Source: Amycolatopsis balhimycina FH 1894
GTDB lineage: Bacteria; Actinomycetota; Actinomycetes; Mycobacteriales; Pseudonocardiaceae
Assembly (NCBI RefSeq): GCF_000384295.1
Contig: NZ_KB913037.1
Coordinates: forward strand, 1,779,975-1,843,974
DNA: 64,000 bases
Direction: 5' to 3'
Position 1 is the first letter of the stretch; every line of letters begins with the position of its first letter. Below are positions 32,914-43,500 of the stretch, piece by piece. The position numbers and the translations under genes are program-made. The notes beneath the pieces are model-generated. The model ran no database searches, had not been told where the DNA came from, and saw only the letters and a program-made list of their open reading frames with translations.

Positions 32914-33193
32914 GATGCCCACCTCCCCCGTACCCCTTACTACTCCGCCTCCCCCCGTCTGGCCACCGCTGACCAGGCGATTGCCAGAACGCGGTGTGGT
33001 CATGACGAACCGGGAGCCCACCGTCTGCACTGCAGCGGGGCCGACCACCGGACCGGGTCGCCTGCATCACGTCGATGAATCAGAAAGAGGGAATCGTGGC
33101 CATGGCCGAGGGAAGGCCGTGAAAAGCTACAGCAGTGCGGTCGGTTGGCATTGCTACACGACATCATCAATTGATCTGAATCAGGGGAAATTA

Positions 33194-33595
33194 ATGCGTA
33201 CAGGTTTGCGCAAATTTGGTCTTGGTATCGCGGCCGCCATACTGGCCGTCGCCGGCTTCACCGTCGCTACCGCCTCACCCGCCGCCGCCGCTGCCGCCTC
33301 GCCCGCCGTCGCCGCGGTGACCTGCGGGCCGTCCGCGCCGGACTACGACGGTGGTACCGCCCAAGCAGTCAACCCGGTGTCGGGCTACAGCGGGCCGGCG
33401 ATGCGGACCGGGCCCGGCACCAATTGCCAGCTCCTCACCCGGGTGCCCTGGTACAATTGGGTCTCTCTCAACTGCTACCGCTTCGGTGACACGGTCAATG
33501 GTGTCTCAACGTGGTCCGCCGTGCATTATGGCGGGTATTTCGGCTGGGTTTCCGACTACTACCTTTCCGGCCGGGGCAGCAACTACGCATGCTAG
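33194..33595 (+). CDS. Small secreted SH3-like protein
   Basis: 133 residues from ATG 33194, with AGGGGAAA upstream. A signal peptide (RTGLRKFGLGIAAAILAVAGF and an Ala-rich end) is followed by a short bacterial SH3-like domain with a Gly-Pro-Gly loop (AMRTGPGTNCQLLTRVPWYNWV) and GYFGWVSDYYLSG at the end. Four Cys residues may form disulfides. Such proteins often bind the cell wall. It lies between the BTAD regulator and the biosynthetic genes and ends at a strong hairpin, so it is a separate unit. A role in the pathway is not shown. Confidence 0.75.
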   Translation: MRTGLRKFGLGIAAAILAVAGFTVATASPAAAAAASPAVAAVTCGPSAPDYDGGTAQAVNPVSGYSGPAMRTGPGTNCQLLTRVPWYNWVSLNCYRFGDTVNGVSTWSAVHYGGYFGWVSDYYLSGRGSNYAC

Positions 33596-33625
33596 GCGTC
33601 GATCAGTGAGCCGTGACCTTCTCGA

Positions 33626-33662
33626 TCAGGCCGAGGGTGCCGTTCCCGCACCCTCGGCCTGA
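33626..33662 (+). terminator. Hairpin terminator after the SH3 gene
   Basis: A perfect 15-bp stem (TCAGGCCGAGGGTGC with its complement) and a seven-base loop begin 30 bp after the SH3 stop. No T-run follows, as is usual in high-GC actinomycetes. Confidence 0.75.
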
Positions 33663-34016
33663 GTGCGTGTTCGAGATCTTGATCAGCGTGACTGGTCGAT
33701 GTTGCCGGTTCCGTCGTCCAGCGCGTGGTACCACCTCTACCGGGCAACCGCTGGGACCTCCCCGGCCCGGCAACCCCATCCTGACGCTCCACAGTGGATA
33801 GTTCGGCGCTCACCCTGACGGTCCGGGCCGTTGCAGCACGTGACATCGAGGTCCGCCTTGGTGATCGATTGCTCGCTCGGAGTACCGGCTTGGGCTGATC
33901 AGACCTGGGGAGCCGCCGAATGGGCGATACGTGCCGTCCACGTTCGTTGCTTAACTCTCTTCACCGAGTGGGTTCTGGGGCCGGAACATCATCCACGCGG
34001 CGAACCATGGGGGTTG
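33663..34016 (+). other. Upstream region of the NRPS-PKS genes
   Basis: This 354-bp stretch has no recognisable gene, although the NRPS frame stays open through part of it. It should hold the promoter of the biosynthetic operon. It includes one TCCACAGTGGA element (33788-33798). No clear -35/-10 pair stands out. Confidence 0.45.
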
Positions 34017-35777
34017 ATGTTGTCGCACCAGCAACCGACCGTGCCCGAATTGCTCGGGCACCACGTTCGGCGCTCACCTTCTGCCTGCGCTGTGCTCGAC
34101 CGCCGGACCGGCGGCAGCCTGACCTATGGCGAGCTGTGGCAGCGCGCCGGGGCGCTGGCGGCGGACCTCGCCGATCGCGGTGTCCGGCCGGGCTCCCTGG
34201 TCGCGGTGGCCGCCGGGCCGTCGATCGACCTGGTCGTGGCGCTGACCGGCGTGCTGCGGGCGGGCGCCGCCTACGTACCGCTGGACCCGCACGCGCCGGC
34301 CGCCCGGGTGGCCACGATCCTGCGTGACTGCGGCGATCCGCCGGTGGTCGTGGGAGGCGGCGCGGCCGGCCGCCTGCCCGCCGGGCACCCCGTGCTCCCG
34401 GTCCCCGACGGCCCGGCAGCGGACGACCTCGACCTCCCACCGGCCGACGACGACGAAGCCGTGGCCTACGTGTCGTTCACCTCCGGATCGACAGGCAAGC
34501 CCAAGGGTGTGCTGGTTCCGCACCGGGCGATCGCCCGCCTCGTGGTCTCGCCGAACTACTGCACGGTGGCACCCGGCGACCGGGTGGCCGGCATGGCGAA
34601 CCCGGCGTTCGACGCGACCACGTTCGAGCTCTGGGGCGCGCTCACTGCGGGCGCCACCGTCGTAGTGCTGCCGACCCCGGCGGAACTGCCCGTCGAGCAG
34701 TGGCTCGGCCTGGTCGCCGACACGGGTGTCGACACGATGTTCCTGACGACGTCGATGTTCCACACCATCGCCCGCGAGCGGCCGGACGCGTTCGCGGGGC
34801 TGGGCACGCTCGTGGTCGGCGGCGAACAGCTGGATCTCGAGCTCACCCGGCGCGTCCTGGACGCCGGTCCCCCGGGCCGGCTGGTCAACGGCTACGGCCC
34901 GACCGAGACCACCACCTTCGCCACCGCCTACCACTGCACCCGGGAGAGCCTGCGGGACCGGGCCAAGGTTCCGATCGGCTTCGCGTTGCAGCGCACCGAA
35001 CTGCACGTCCTGGACGACGACCTCAGCCCGGTGGCGCCGGGCGAGCAGGGCGAACTGTGCGTCGGCGGGCCCGGGGTGGCCCTCGGCTACCTCGGCCGGC
35101 CCGAGCTGACCGCGAGCAAGTTCGTCGCCGACCCGCGCACCGGCCAGACCCTCTACCGCACCGGGGACATCGTGCGGGAGACGGCGGACGGCGCGCTGGA
35201 ACTGCTCGGCAGGCGGGACCGGCAGGTCAAGCTGCGGGGCTTCCGCATCGAGCTGGAGGAGATCGAGCACGCGGCGGTCGCCACCCGGCTCGCCGGGCAC
35301 GTGTTCGTCGAGAAGGTCGGCGACGGCGCGCAGGCCACCCTGGTCGGGTTCGCGCTTCCGGCGCCGGGCGTCGTCCCGGCGGACCTGCCCGGCCTGCTGC
35401 GCGACCGGCTCACCGAACGGCTGCCCGGCTATATGATCCCGGGCCGGTGGGTGGTGCTCGACGTGGTGCCGCTCGGGCCGACCGGCAAGGCCGACCGCAC
35501 CGCGATGCTGGCCGCGATCAGTCCACAGCGGACGGCCGGGAACCCCGCCGGGCTGGATCTGGTCGGCGCGGTCGTCGCCGAAGTGCTCGGCGGCGTCGAG
35601 GTCGCCGCCACCGACAACTTCCTCGACCTCGGCGGCAATTCGATCTTGGCGGTGCAGGTGGCCTCGCGGCTCGGGGCGCGGCTCGCCGCGACGGTCGACC
35701 CCGCCGAGCTGCTGCTGGCCGAGACAATGGCGGAGTTCGCCGCCACCTTGCCGGGCACGGCGGTGCGCACCGCATGA
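34017..35777 (+). CDS. NRPS initiation protein A-PCP, Val-like code
   Basis: About 586 residues from ATG 34017 (MLSHQQPTVPELLGHH); a TTG one codon earlier is possible and the ribosome binding site is poor. Adenylation core motifs: TYGEL, FTSGSTGKPKGVLVPH near residue 155, NGYGPTETT, GELCVGGPGVALGY, YRTGDIVRE and NGKAD-like PTGKAD. The carrier motif LGGNSIL has the phosphopantetheine Ser at about 542. Reading the binding pocket by eye gives DAFLVGGTFK, close to the Val code DAFWIGGTFK. With no condensation domain it is a loading module. Its stop overlaps the next start. Confidence 0.9.
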   Translation: MLSHQQPTVPELLGHHVRRSPSACAVLDRRTGGSLTYGELWQRAGALAADLADRGVRPGSLVAVAAGPSIDLVVALTGVLRAGAAYVPLDPHAPAARVATILRDCGDPPVVVGGGAAGRLPAGHPVLPVPDGPAADDLDLPPADDDEAVAYVSFTSGSTGKPKGVLVPHRAIARLVVSPNYCTVAPGDRVAGMANPAFDATTFELWGALTAGATVVVLPTPAELPVEQWLGLVADTGVDTMFLTTSMFHTIARERPDAFAGLGTLVVGGEQLDLELTRRVLDAGPPGRLVNGYGPTETTTFATAYHCTRESLRDRAKVPIGFALQRTELHVLDDDLSPVAPGEQGELCVGGPGVALGYLGRPELTASKFVADPRTGQTLYRTGDIVRETADGALELLGRRDRQVKLRGFRIELEEIEHAAVATRLAGHVFVEKVGDGAQATLVGFALPAPGVVPADLPGLLRDRLTERLPGYMIPGRWVVLDVVPLGPTGKADRTAMLAAISPQRTAGNPAGLDLVGAVVAEVLGGVEVAATDNFLDLGGNSILAVQVASRLGARLAATVDPAELLLAETMAEFAATLPGTAVRTA

Positions 35778-38650
35778 CCGCTGAGCTCCTACCGACCGGC
35801 GTGCGGGTCGCGACGTTGTCGAGCGCCCAGGAACGGCTGTGGCTGATCGAGCAGTCGGCGCCCGGCTCACCCATGTATTCGGTGCCGTTGTTCCTGCGGT
35901 GGACCGAACCGGTCGACGTGGCGGCATTGCGCGTGGCGCTCGACGGGCTGGTCGCGCGGCACGACGTGCTGCGCACCACCTACGAACGCCGCGGCGACCA
36001 GGTGGTGCAGGTCGTCGCGGGGCAGCACCCGATGCCGGTGGAGGTCGTCGACGACCCGCTGTCGCCCCACGAGGTCCGCCAGGACGCGGTCCGCCGCTGC
36101 CGGATCGGGTTCGACCTCGCCCGGACGCCACCCGCCCGGTGCGTCGTGTGGCGCGCGACCGGCGCGGTCCTGCTGCTGATCCACCACATCGCGGTGGACG
36201 GCTGGTCGCTCGTGCCGCTCTTCGAGGACCTGGCGGAGCTGTACCGCACCGGGCGCGCCGCGGCGCCGGTGGACGAACTGCGGTACGTCGACTATGCGCA
36301 ATGGGACCGGCAGGTCTCCGCCGATCCCGTGGTCCGCGAGGAACTGCGGCGCCGAGCCGACGCGCTGGTCGCGGCACCCGGACCGGCCCGCCTCGGCGGT
36401 GCCCGGCCGGTCGCCGCGACACCGGAAGGCGCCCGGCCGGGCGGCCAGGCCGGCTTCGACCTCGACGCGGAGCTGGTGGCCGCCGCCGAACGGGTGGCGA
36501 AGCAGACCCGGAGCACGCCGTTCGTGGTGTTCCTGGCCGCGTACCTGGAAACCCTGCGGCGCTGGGCCGATCGCACCGAGTTCGTCATCGGGACGTCCAC
36601 GGTCAACCGGCCGCACCCGGCGCTGGAGCGCATGGCCGGCTTCTTCGTCAACACCGTGCCGATGATCTTGCGCTGCCCGGACGGCGGCACGTTCCGTGAT
36701 CTCGTCGCCGCGAACCGGACAGAGGCGTTCGCGTCGCTTCGCCACCAGCGGCTGCCGTTCGATCAGCTGGTGGCCGAGGTCGCGGCGCGCGGCACGAGCC
36801 GGCGCGGCCTCGCCGACATCGTGTTCGCCTACCAGAACTTCCCCGCGCCCGGCATCGACGAGCCGCTGTGGACGACCGAGCTGCTGCCGACCGGCACCGC
36901 GAAAGCCGACCTGCTGCTGATCGTCGAGATGACCACCGACGGCGCCCGCGGCACGAATTGCGCCCGCGGCACGCTCGAGTTCGCCACCGACCGGTACCCG
37001 GAGCAGCTCGGCCCCCGCTTCGTCGCCGACTACCTCGCGGTGCTCGACGCGGTGCTCGCCGACCCCGACCGGCCGTTGGCGGACGTCCGGGTGCCGAACG
37101 GACCGCTGGCCGCACCGCGACCTCCGGCCGAGCCGGTGCTCGCGGGCCGCGGCGCGCCGCCGCCCGCCGACGTGCGGCGCACGGCCGCGAACCTGTTCCG
37201 CACCGCGTTGTCCACAGTGGACGGCCTGGCCGTGGGGCGGATCGGCGACGACGACAACTTCTTCGCGCTGGGTGGCAACTCCCTGCTCGCGATCGCCATG
37301 CTCGGCGACGCCCGGGTGGCGCCCCGCGAGTTCCTCGCCGACCCCACCGTGACCGGGCTCGCCCGGCTTCTCACGCGAGAACCGGCGCCCGCTGCCGTGG
37401 CCGAGCCCCCCGCTGACCGGCCGCTCACTTCGGCGCAGGAACGAATGTGGTTGCAGGACCGGATGCCGCACCTGCGCGCGGCCTACCTGGTGCCGTCGAT
37501 CGTCGAGTTCGGCCCGGGCGTCGACACCGGCAGGCTCGCCGCCGCGGTCGACCGGGTCCTCGCCCACCACCCGGCGCTGCGGTCGCGGTTCCGCCTCGAC
37601 CGGGCGGCCAAGCGCGTGGTCCGCGCCGAGGGCTCCGCGGCCCGCACCACCGTCACCGACGTCACCGGTTGGCCACGCGACAAGCTCGCCGACCACGTCA
37701 CGACGGGGAGCTGGACGCCGTTCGCGCTGGCCGACGAGGCGCCCGCACGGGCTGAACTCCTCGTGGACGACGACCGGTGCGTGCTGGTGTTCTGCGCGCA
37801 CCACCTGGTGCTCGACGGCGCGTCTCGCCAGGTCGTGTTCGACCAGATCGGCGCCGCCTACCGCGGTGACCCCCTGGCCGCCGCGGATGCGCCCGCGCCA
37901 CCCCCACCACCGGCCGACGCGGCGGAGCTGATCACCGCGCTCGCCGGGGCGCCCACCGACATCGCGCTGCCGCACGACCGGCCGCGCGGCGCCCGGCAGT
38001 CGATCGAGGCGGGCTCGGTCCGGCGCCGCCTCGGCCCGGCCCGCACCGCGCAGCTGCGCAAGGCCGCCGCCGACGCCGGGTGCAGCCTGTTCCTCGCCAC
38101 GACCGCGCTGGTCGCCGGCACGCTCGCCCGGCACACCGCGCAACGCGACTTCGTGTTCGTGTTCCCGTGGTCGCAGCGGCCGGGCGCGGCCACGGACGTC
38201 GTCGGGATGTTCGTCAACACCGTGCCGATCCGGGTGGACCTGACCGGCGCGCGCACCTGGCGGGACGCGCTGGAGCGGGCGGCGGCCGCGGGTGCCATCG
38301 GTTACCGGGGTGCCGACGTGCCGTTCGACGAGGTCGCGGCGGCACTGCACCCGGCACGCGACCTCGGCAGGCCACCGGTCACCCCGGTGTACGTGGACGC
38401 CACCGACACCACGCCCCGCCCGCCGGACCTCGGCGCCGCTGCCCGGCTGTGGCCGCTGCCCGCGCTGAAAGCCAAGTACGAGATGGAGTTCACCGCCGTC
38501 GACAGCGGCGACGGGCTCGAGTTCGACCTGGCCTACCTGACCGGTCTGTTCGACGCGGCCACCGCCGGCGCTGTAGCCGACACCCTGCTGGCCTGCGCCA
38601 CCGCGCTGGCCGACGACCCCCGATCGCCACTGGCCGAGGAGACACGATGA
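35774..38650 (+). CDS. NRPS protein C-PCP-C without adenylation domain
   Basis: About 958 residues from ATG 35774, overlapping the previous stop. The first condensation domain (residues 15-440) has HHIAVDGWS with His137/138 and Asp142. A carrier domain follows with LGGNSLL (Ser about 503). A second condensation domain (from about 550) has HHLVLDGAS near residue 676. No adenylation domain is present, so the carrier must be charged in trans, probably by the free A protein at 38909-40420. Intact HHxxxDG in both C domains predicts two peptide bonds. It is one of a run of overlapping genes. Confidence 0.9.
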   Translation: MTAELLPTGVRVATLSSAQERLWLIEQSAPGSPMYSVPLFLRWTEPVDVAALRVALDGLVARHDVLRTTYERRGDQVVQVVAGQHPMPVEVVDDPLSPHEVRQDAVRRCRIGFDLARTPPARCVVWRATGAVLLLIHHIAVDGWSLVPLFEDLAELYRTGRAAAPVDELRYVDYAQWDRQVSADPVVREELRRRADALVAAPGPARLGGARPVAATPEGARPGGQAGFDLDAELVAAAERVAKQTRSTPFVVFLAAYLETLRRWADRTEFVIGTSTVNRPHPALERMAGFFVNTVPMILRCPDGGTFRDLVAANRTEAFASLRHQRLPFDQLVAEVAARGTSRRGLADIVFAYQNFPAPGIDEPLWTTELLPTGTAKADLLLIVEMTTDGARGTNCARGTLEFATDRYPEQLGPRFVADYLAVLDAVLADPDRPLADVRVPNGPLAAPRPPAEPVLAGRGAPPPADVRRTAANLFRTALSTVDGLAVGRIGDDDNFFALGGNSLLAIAMLGDARVAPREFLADPTVTGLARLLTREPAPAAVAEPPADRPLTSAQERMWLQDRMPHLRAAYLVPSIVEFGPGVDTGRLAAAVDRVLAHHPALRSRFRLDRAAKRVVRAEGSAARTTVTDVTGWPRDKLADHVTTGSWTPFALADEAPARAELLVDDDRCVLVFCAHHLVLDGASRQVVFDQIGAAYRGDPLAAADAPAPPPPPADAAELITALAGAPTDIALPHDRPRGARQSIEAGSVRRRLGPARTAQLRKAAADAGCSLFLATTALVAGTLARHTAQRDFVFVFPWSQRPGAATDVVGMFVNTVPIRVDLTGARTWRDALERAAAAGAIGYRGADVPFDEVAAALHPARDLGRPPVTPVYVDATDTTPRPPDLGAAARLWPLPALKAKYEMEFTAVDSGDGLEFDLAYLTGLFDAATAGAVADTLLACATALADDPRSPLAEETR

Positions 38651-38916
38651 ACCACCCGGACCCTGCTCCCCGGCCCGAACTGGTGGCGCTGGTGCGCCAG
38701 GCGTGGGCCGAGGTCCTCGACACCGACGAGGACGCCGTGCCACTGGAGACCGGCTTCTTCGAGGCGGGCGGCAACTCCATGCTCCTGGTGCTGCTCGGCG
38801 ACGTGCTCGGCGACACCGCGGGCACCCCGCTGGACCTCGTGGAGTTGTTCCAGCACAGCACGGTGCGTGCGCAGGCCGGGCTGCTGGCCGAGGTGGGTGC
38901 CCGACCGCATGCCTGA
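38647..38916 (+). CDS. Free-standing peptidyl carrier protein
   Basis: 89 residues from ATG 38647, overlapping the preceding TGA. It is a single carrier domain: VPLETGFFEAGGNSMLLVLLGDVLG, with the modifiable Ser at residue 44. It would receive the peptide from the second condensation domain before transfer to the PKS. The next gene starts inside its last codons, and the tight overlap argues for fixed stoichiometry. Confidence 0.88.
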   Translation: MNHPDPAPRPELVALVRQAWAEVLDTDEDAVPLETGFFEAGGNSMLLVLLGDVLGDTAGTPLDLVELFQHSTVRAQAGLLAEVGARPHA

Positions 38917-40420
38917 CCCGATCCGGCCCGACGCGCGGACGTTGTACCAGTGGTTCGCGGCGTCGGTGGCGCGCGGGCCCGACGCGGTCGCGGTCGAGGT
39001 GGACGGCGCCGCCGTGACCTACCGCGAACTCGACGACCTGTCCGCGCGGCTGGCCGCACGCATCGCCGCCGAGTGCGGCGCACTCCCCCGGCGGGTCGGC
39101 CTGCTCGCCTCCCGCAGCCTGCTCGCGTTCGCCGGCTACCTGGCGGCGACCCGGCTCGGCGCGACGGTGGTGCCGCTGAACGCCGGGCATCCCGTCGAAC
39201 GCAACCGGGCCGTTTGCCGTGCGGCGCGGCCGGACCTGCTGCTCGCCGACGCGGGTGGCGCCGCGCAGACGGGTGAGCTGGCCGGGCTGGTGCCGAACGC
39301 CATCGTCGAACCGTCTCTTGCAGACCTTCCGGCGGCCCGGCCGCCGGACGCGCGCCCCGACCCGGACGCGGTCGCCTACATCCTCTTCACCTCCGGCTCC
39401 ACCGGCAGGCCGAAGGGGGTGCCGGTGCGCCACCGCAATGTCGACGCGTTCCTCGCGCACACCGTGTCCCGGTTCGCGGTCGAACCCGGCTGCCGGCTGT
39501 CGCACACCTTCGACCTGACCTTCGACCTCGCGGTGTTCGACTTGTTCGTCAGCTGGGCGGGCGGGGCGACCCTGGTGTGCCCGGGCCGCACGGAGCTGAC
39601 CCAGCCGGTGCGCTACCTCGCCGAGCGCGAGCTCACCCACTGGTTCTCCGTGCCCGCCGCGATCACCGTCGCCGCCGGACTGGGCACGCTGACCACGGGC
39701 GTGCCCGGTTCGGCGGCGCTGCGCTACAGCATCTTCTGCGGTGAGCAGTTCACCCTCCGCCAGGCGCAGGCCTGGCACGCGGTCGCGCCCCGGTCGGCGA
39801 TCGTCAACGCGTACGGCCCGACCGAGCTCACGATCGCGTGCGCGGACTACCAGCTGCCCGCCGACCCGGCGGACTGGCCGAGCACCGGCAACGACACCGT
39901 CCCCATCGGAGCTCCGTACCCACACCTGGACGCCGTCGTGCTCGACGCCGACGGCCGCCCCGCGGCCGAGGGCGAGCTGTGCGTGCGTGGCCCGCAGCGC
40001 TTCGACGGCTACCTCGACCCGGCCGACGACGGGGGCCGGTTCACCGAGGGGCGGCACTACCGCACCGGCGACGTGGTGCGCCGCGAGGGCGGGCAGTGGG
40101 TGCACGTCGGGCGGCTCGACCAGCAGGTGCAGGTCAACGGGTACCGGGTCGAGCTCGGTGAGGTGGAGGCCGCTTTGCGGCGCACGGACGGGATCGGCGC
40201 CGCCGTGGTGATCGCCACCGCGCACGGCGGGCGGACCGAGCTCGCCGCCTTCTACACCGGTGACCTGCCCGCGGCGCGGGTGCGGCGGGAACTGCGCCGC
40301 ACGCTGCCCGTGTACATGGTGCCGCGCCGGCTGACGCCACTGCCGAGCATTCCGCTCAACGCCAACGGCAAGGCCGACCGGCCCCGGCTGCGTGCCATGG
40401 CCGCCGCCGCGGCCCGCTGA
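38909..40420 (+). CDS. Free-standing adenylation enzyme
   Basis: About 503 residues from ATG 38909. Adenylation motifs: YILFTSGSTGRPKGVPVRH near residue 155, NAYGPTELTI, GELCVRGPQRF, YRTGDVVRR, QVQVNGYRVELGEVE and NANGKADRP near the end. There is no carrier domain. The pocket by eye is about D-L-F-F-I-C-A-I-A-K, which I do not match to a known amino acid. It probably charges the A-less carriers of the two preceding genes. It is followed by 84 bp with a palindrome and a duplicated ribosome binding site. Confidence 0.88.
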   Translation: MPDPIRPDARTLYQWFAASVARGPDAVAVEVDGAAVTYRELDDLSARLAARIAAECGALPRRVGLLASRSLLAFAGYLAATRLGATVVPLNAGHPVERNRAVCRAARPDLLLADAGGAAQTGELAGLVPNAIVEPSLADLPAARPPDARPDPDAVAYILFTSGSTGRPKGVPVRHRNVDAFLAHTVSRFAVEPGCRLSHTFDLTFDLAVFDLFVSWAGGATLVCPGRTELTQPVRYLAERELTHWFSVPAAITVAAGLGTLTTGVPGSAALRYSIFCGEQFTLRQAQAWHAVAPRSAIVNAYGPTELTIACADYQLPADPADWPSTGNDTVPIGAPYPHLDAVVLDADGRPAAEGELCVRGPQRFDGYLDPADDGGRFTEGRHYRTGDVVRREGGQWVHVGRLDQQVQVNGYRVELGEVEAALRRTDGIGAAVVIATAHGGRTELAAFYTGDLPAARVRRELRRTLPVYMVPRRLTPLPSIPLNANGKADRPRLRAMAAAAAR

Positions 40421-40435
40421 CTTCGACGCCGAGGC

Positions 40436-40457
40436 GGCACTTTCACGTGAAAGTGCC
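40436..40457. promoter_or_regulatory. Perfect 22-bp palindrome before the PKS-NRPS gene
   Basis: GGCACTTTCAC followed by GTGAAAGTGCC, with no loop. It lies between the free A gene and the large PKS-NRPS gene. It may act as an RNA hairpin that attenuates transcription, or as an operator; sequence cannot decide. Confidence 0.6.
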
Positions 40458-40469
40458 CCCTGGTGGTCA

Positions 40470-40499
40470 CTGACCCGACAAAGGCTGACTCGACAAAGG
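40470..40499 (+). repeat. 15-bp direct repeat with duplicated AAAGG
   Basis: CTGACCCGACAAAGG is followed directly by CTGACTCGACAAAGG, one mismatch. The second copy ends five bases before ATG 40505 and supplies its Shine-Dalgarno; the first copy offers a second AAAGG. Confidence 0.75.
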
Positions 40500-40504
40500 A
40501 AACC

Positions 40505-43500
40505 ATGCAGCGAAGCGATCGCGACATCGCCGTCATCGGCATCGCCTGCCGCTACCCGGCGGCGGACGGCCCCGAGCAGTTCTGGGCCACGGTCACCTCC
40601 GGCACCGACGTGGTCCGGTCGTTCACCGACGACGAACTCCTGGAAGACGGCGCCGACCCGGCGAGCATCGCCGACCCCGGCTACGTCCGGTCGGGCGTCG
40701 TGCTCGACGGGATCGCCGAGTTCGACGCGGAGTTCTTCGGCATGTCCCGCCGCGAGGCCGAGGTGCTCGACCCCCAGCACCGGCTGTTCCTCGAATGCTG
40801 CTGGCACGCACTGGAAGACGCCGGGCAGGCACCCGGTTCCGCGGGCCGCCGGGCCGGGGTGTTCGCCGGGGCACGCTCCAGCGTCTACCTGACGGAGAAC
40901 CTGTCGTCCGCGCCGGAGCTGCTGCGCGCCGTCGGCGACTACCAGGTGGCGTTGTCGACCGACAAGGACTACCTGGCCGCGCGGGTCGCGTACAAGCTGG
41001 ACCTGCGCGGGCCCGCCGTCTCCGTGAACACGGCGTGCTCGAGCTCGCTGGTGGCGGTGCACATGGCGAAGCAGAGCCTGGTACTCGGCGAATGCGACGT
41101 GGCGCTGGCCGGTGGGGCCGCGATCGAGCCCGCGCAGCGGCGCGGCTACCCGTACGTCGAGGGCGGCACGTTGTCGCCGGACGGGCACTGCCGCCCGTTC
41201 GACCGGAACGCCCGGGGCACGATCGCGGCCGGCGGGGTCGGCGTCGTGGTGCTCAAGCGGCTGGCCGACGCGCTGCGCGACGGCGACCCGGTGCGCGCCG
41301 TGATCCGGGGTTCGGCGATCAACAACGACGGCGCCGCCAAGGTCGGGTTCACCGCGCCGGGCGTGGACGGGCAGGTCGACGTGATCACCCGGGCGCTGGC
41401 CGACGCTCGCGTGCCGCCCCGGTCCGTCGGCTACGTCGAGGCGCACGGCACCGGCACCCCGCTCGGCGACCCGATCGAGGTGTCCGCGCTGACCAAGGCG
41501 TTCCGCACCGGCACCGAGGACACCGGGTTCTGCGTACTCGGCTCGGTCAAGGGCACCTTCGGCCACGCCGACGCGGCGGCCGGGGTCGCCGGGTTGATCA
41601 AGGCCGTGCTCGCGTTGGAGCACGGGATGCTGCCTGCCAGTCCGAACCTGGACGAGCCCAACCCCCGGATCCGCCTGGCGAAGAGCCCGTTCCGGCTCAC
41701 TACCTCCACAGTGGACTGGACGGCGGACGGCAGCCCGCGCCGCGCGGGCGTCAGCTCGTTCGGCATGGGCGGCACCAACGCCCACGTGGTCCTGGAAGAA
41801 GCGCCGCCACGGCCGCCGGCCGCGGACCGGACCGGGCCCGCGCTGCTGGCCTTGTCCGCCGCGACGCCCCGCGCGCTGACCGACCTGGCGGAGTCGCTGG
41901 CGATCCACCTGGAGCGGCACCCGGGTGACCTCGCCGGGGTCGAGGCGACCCTGCACCGCGGCCGCGCCCGGCTCACCCACCGGCGGGTCGTGACCGGCGC
42001 CGGCCACGCGGAACTCGTGGCCGCGCTGCGCGAACCCGCACCGCCGGTCGAGGGCACCGACCGGCCGGTCGCGTTCGTGTTCCCGGGTCAGGGCAGCCAG
42101 TACGCCGGGATGGGCGCCGGGCTGTACCGCGGCGAACCGGTGTTCCGGGACGTGGTGGACGAGTGCGCGGCCGCGCTGCGCCCGCACCTCGGGCTCGACC
42201 TGCGGGACGTGCTGTACGGCCCGGGCAGCTCGGACGGCGGCGCGCTCGACCGGACCGCGCTGACCCAGCCGGCGTTGTTCGTCACCGAGTACGCGCTCGC
42301 CCGCACGCTGATGGACCGCGGCCTCACCCCGGTTGCCATGGCCGGGCACAGCATCGGCGAGTACGTGGCCGCGTGCCTGGCCGGGGTGTTCACGCTGCCG
42401 GACGCGCTCGGCCTGGTCGCGACGCGCGGCCGGCTCGTGCAGTCGCTCCCGTCCGGCGCGATGCTCGCGGTCGAACTCGAGGAAAAGGACGCCATCGAGC
42501 TGCTCCGGCCCGACGTGTCGATCGCCGCGGTCAACGGGCCGCGGTCCTGCGTGCTCTCCGGCCCGGCAGCGGCCGTGCGGGAGATCGAGGCGGACCTGCG
42601 CGCGCGGGACGTCGCCTGCCGCGCGCTGCGCACCTCGCACGCGTTCCACTCGGGGATGCTCGACCCGGTGCTCGCCGAGTTCACCGAGGCGGTCGCGGCG
42701 GTCCCGCTCGCCGAACCGGGCCTGCGCTACCTGTCCAACGTCACCGGCACCTGGGTGACCGCGAAGCAGGCCACCGACCCGCACTACTGGGCAAGGCACC
42801 TGCGCGAACCGGTGCGGTTCGCCGACTCCGCGGCCGAGCTCGCGCGCGCCGGGCTGGTGGTGGCCGAGGCCGGGCCGGGGCGCACGCTGACGACGTTGGT
42901 GCGGCGCGGCGAGGGCACGGCCGTGCCCTTGATGCGGCGAGCCGCCGACACGACCGGCGACCTGCCGACGCTGCTTTCCGGCGTCGGCCAGGTGTGGGCG
43001 CAGGGCGGGCGGGTGGACCTCGCCCGGTTCACCGGCAGTGATCGGCACCCGATGGTGTCCCTGCCCGGCTACCCGTTCCAGCGGCAGCGCTACTGGATCG
43101 AAGCCGGCCGCTCCCACTCCACAGTGGACAGCAAGCCGGCGGCCGAGGAGACGCTCACCGACGACCAGGCGCGCATCGCGGCGGTCTGGGCAGAGCTGCT
43201 GGGCGTCGACGACATCGACCCCGGCGACGACTTCTTCGACCTCGGTGGCGATTCCCTGCTCGCGACCCAGCTCGTCGCCCGGCTGAGCAGCCGGTTCGGG
43301 CTCACGGTCCCGCTCGGCGCCGTGTTCGCCACGCCCACCCTGCGCGGCCTGACCGACGCGGCGACTCCGACCACGCCCGGCCCCGCCGCGGAAGCCGTGC
43401 CCGTGCGGCCGTCGGAGCTGCCCGCCACGGCCGTGCAGCGGCGCATGTGGTTCCTCGACCACGCACACGACCACCCGGCCGCGTACGTCATCGCGACCGC

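Noticed and set aside
33592..33846. 84-codon minus frame downstream of the SH3 gene
   Set aside because: Overlaps a perfect terminator hairpin and has no protein-like features.
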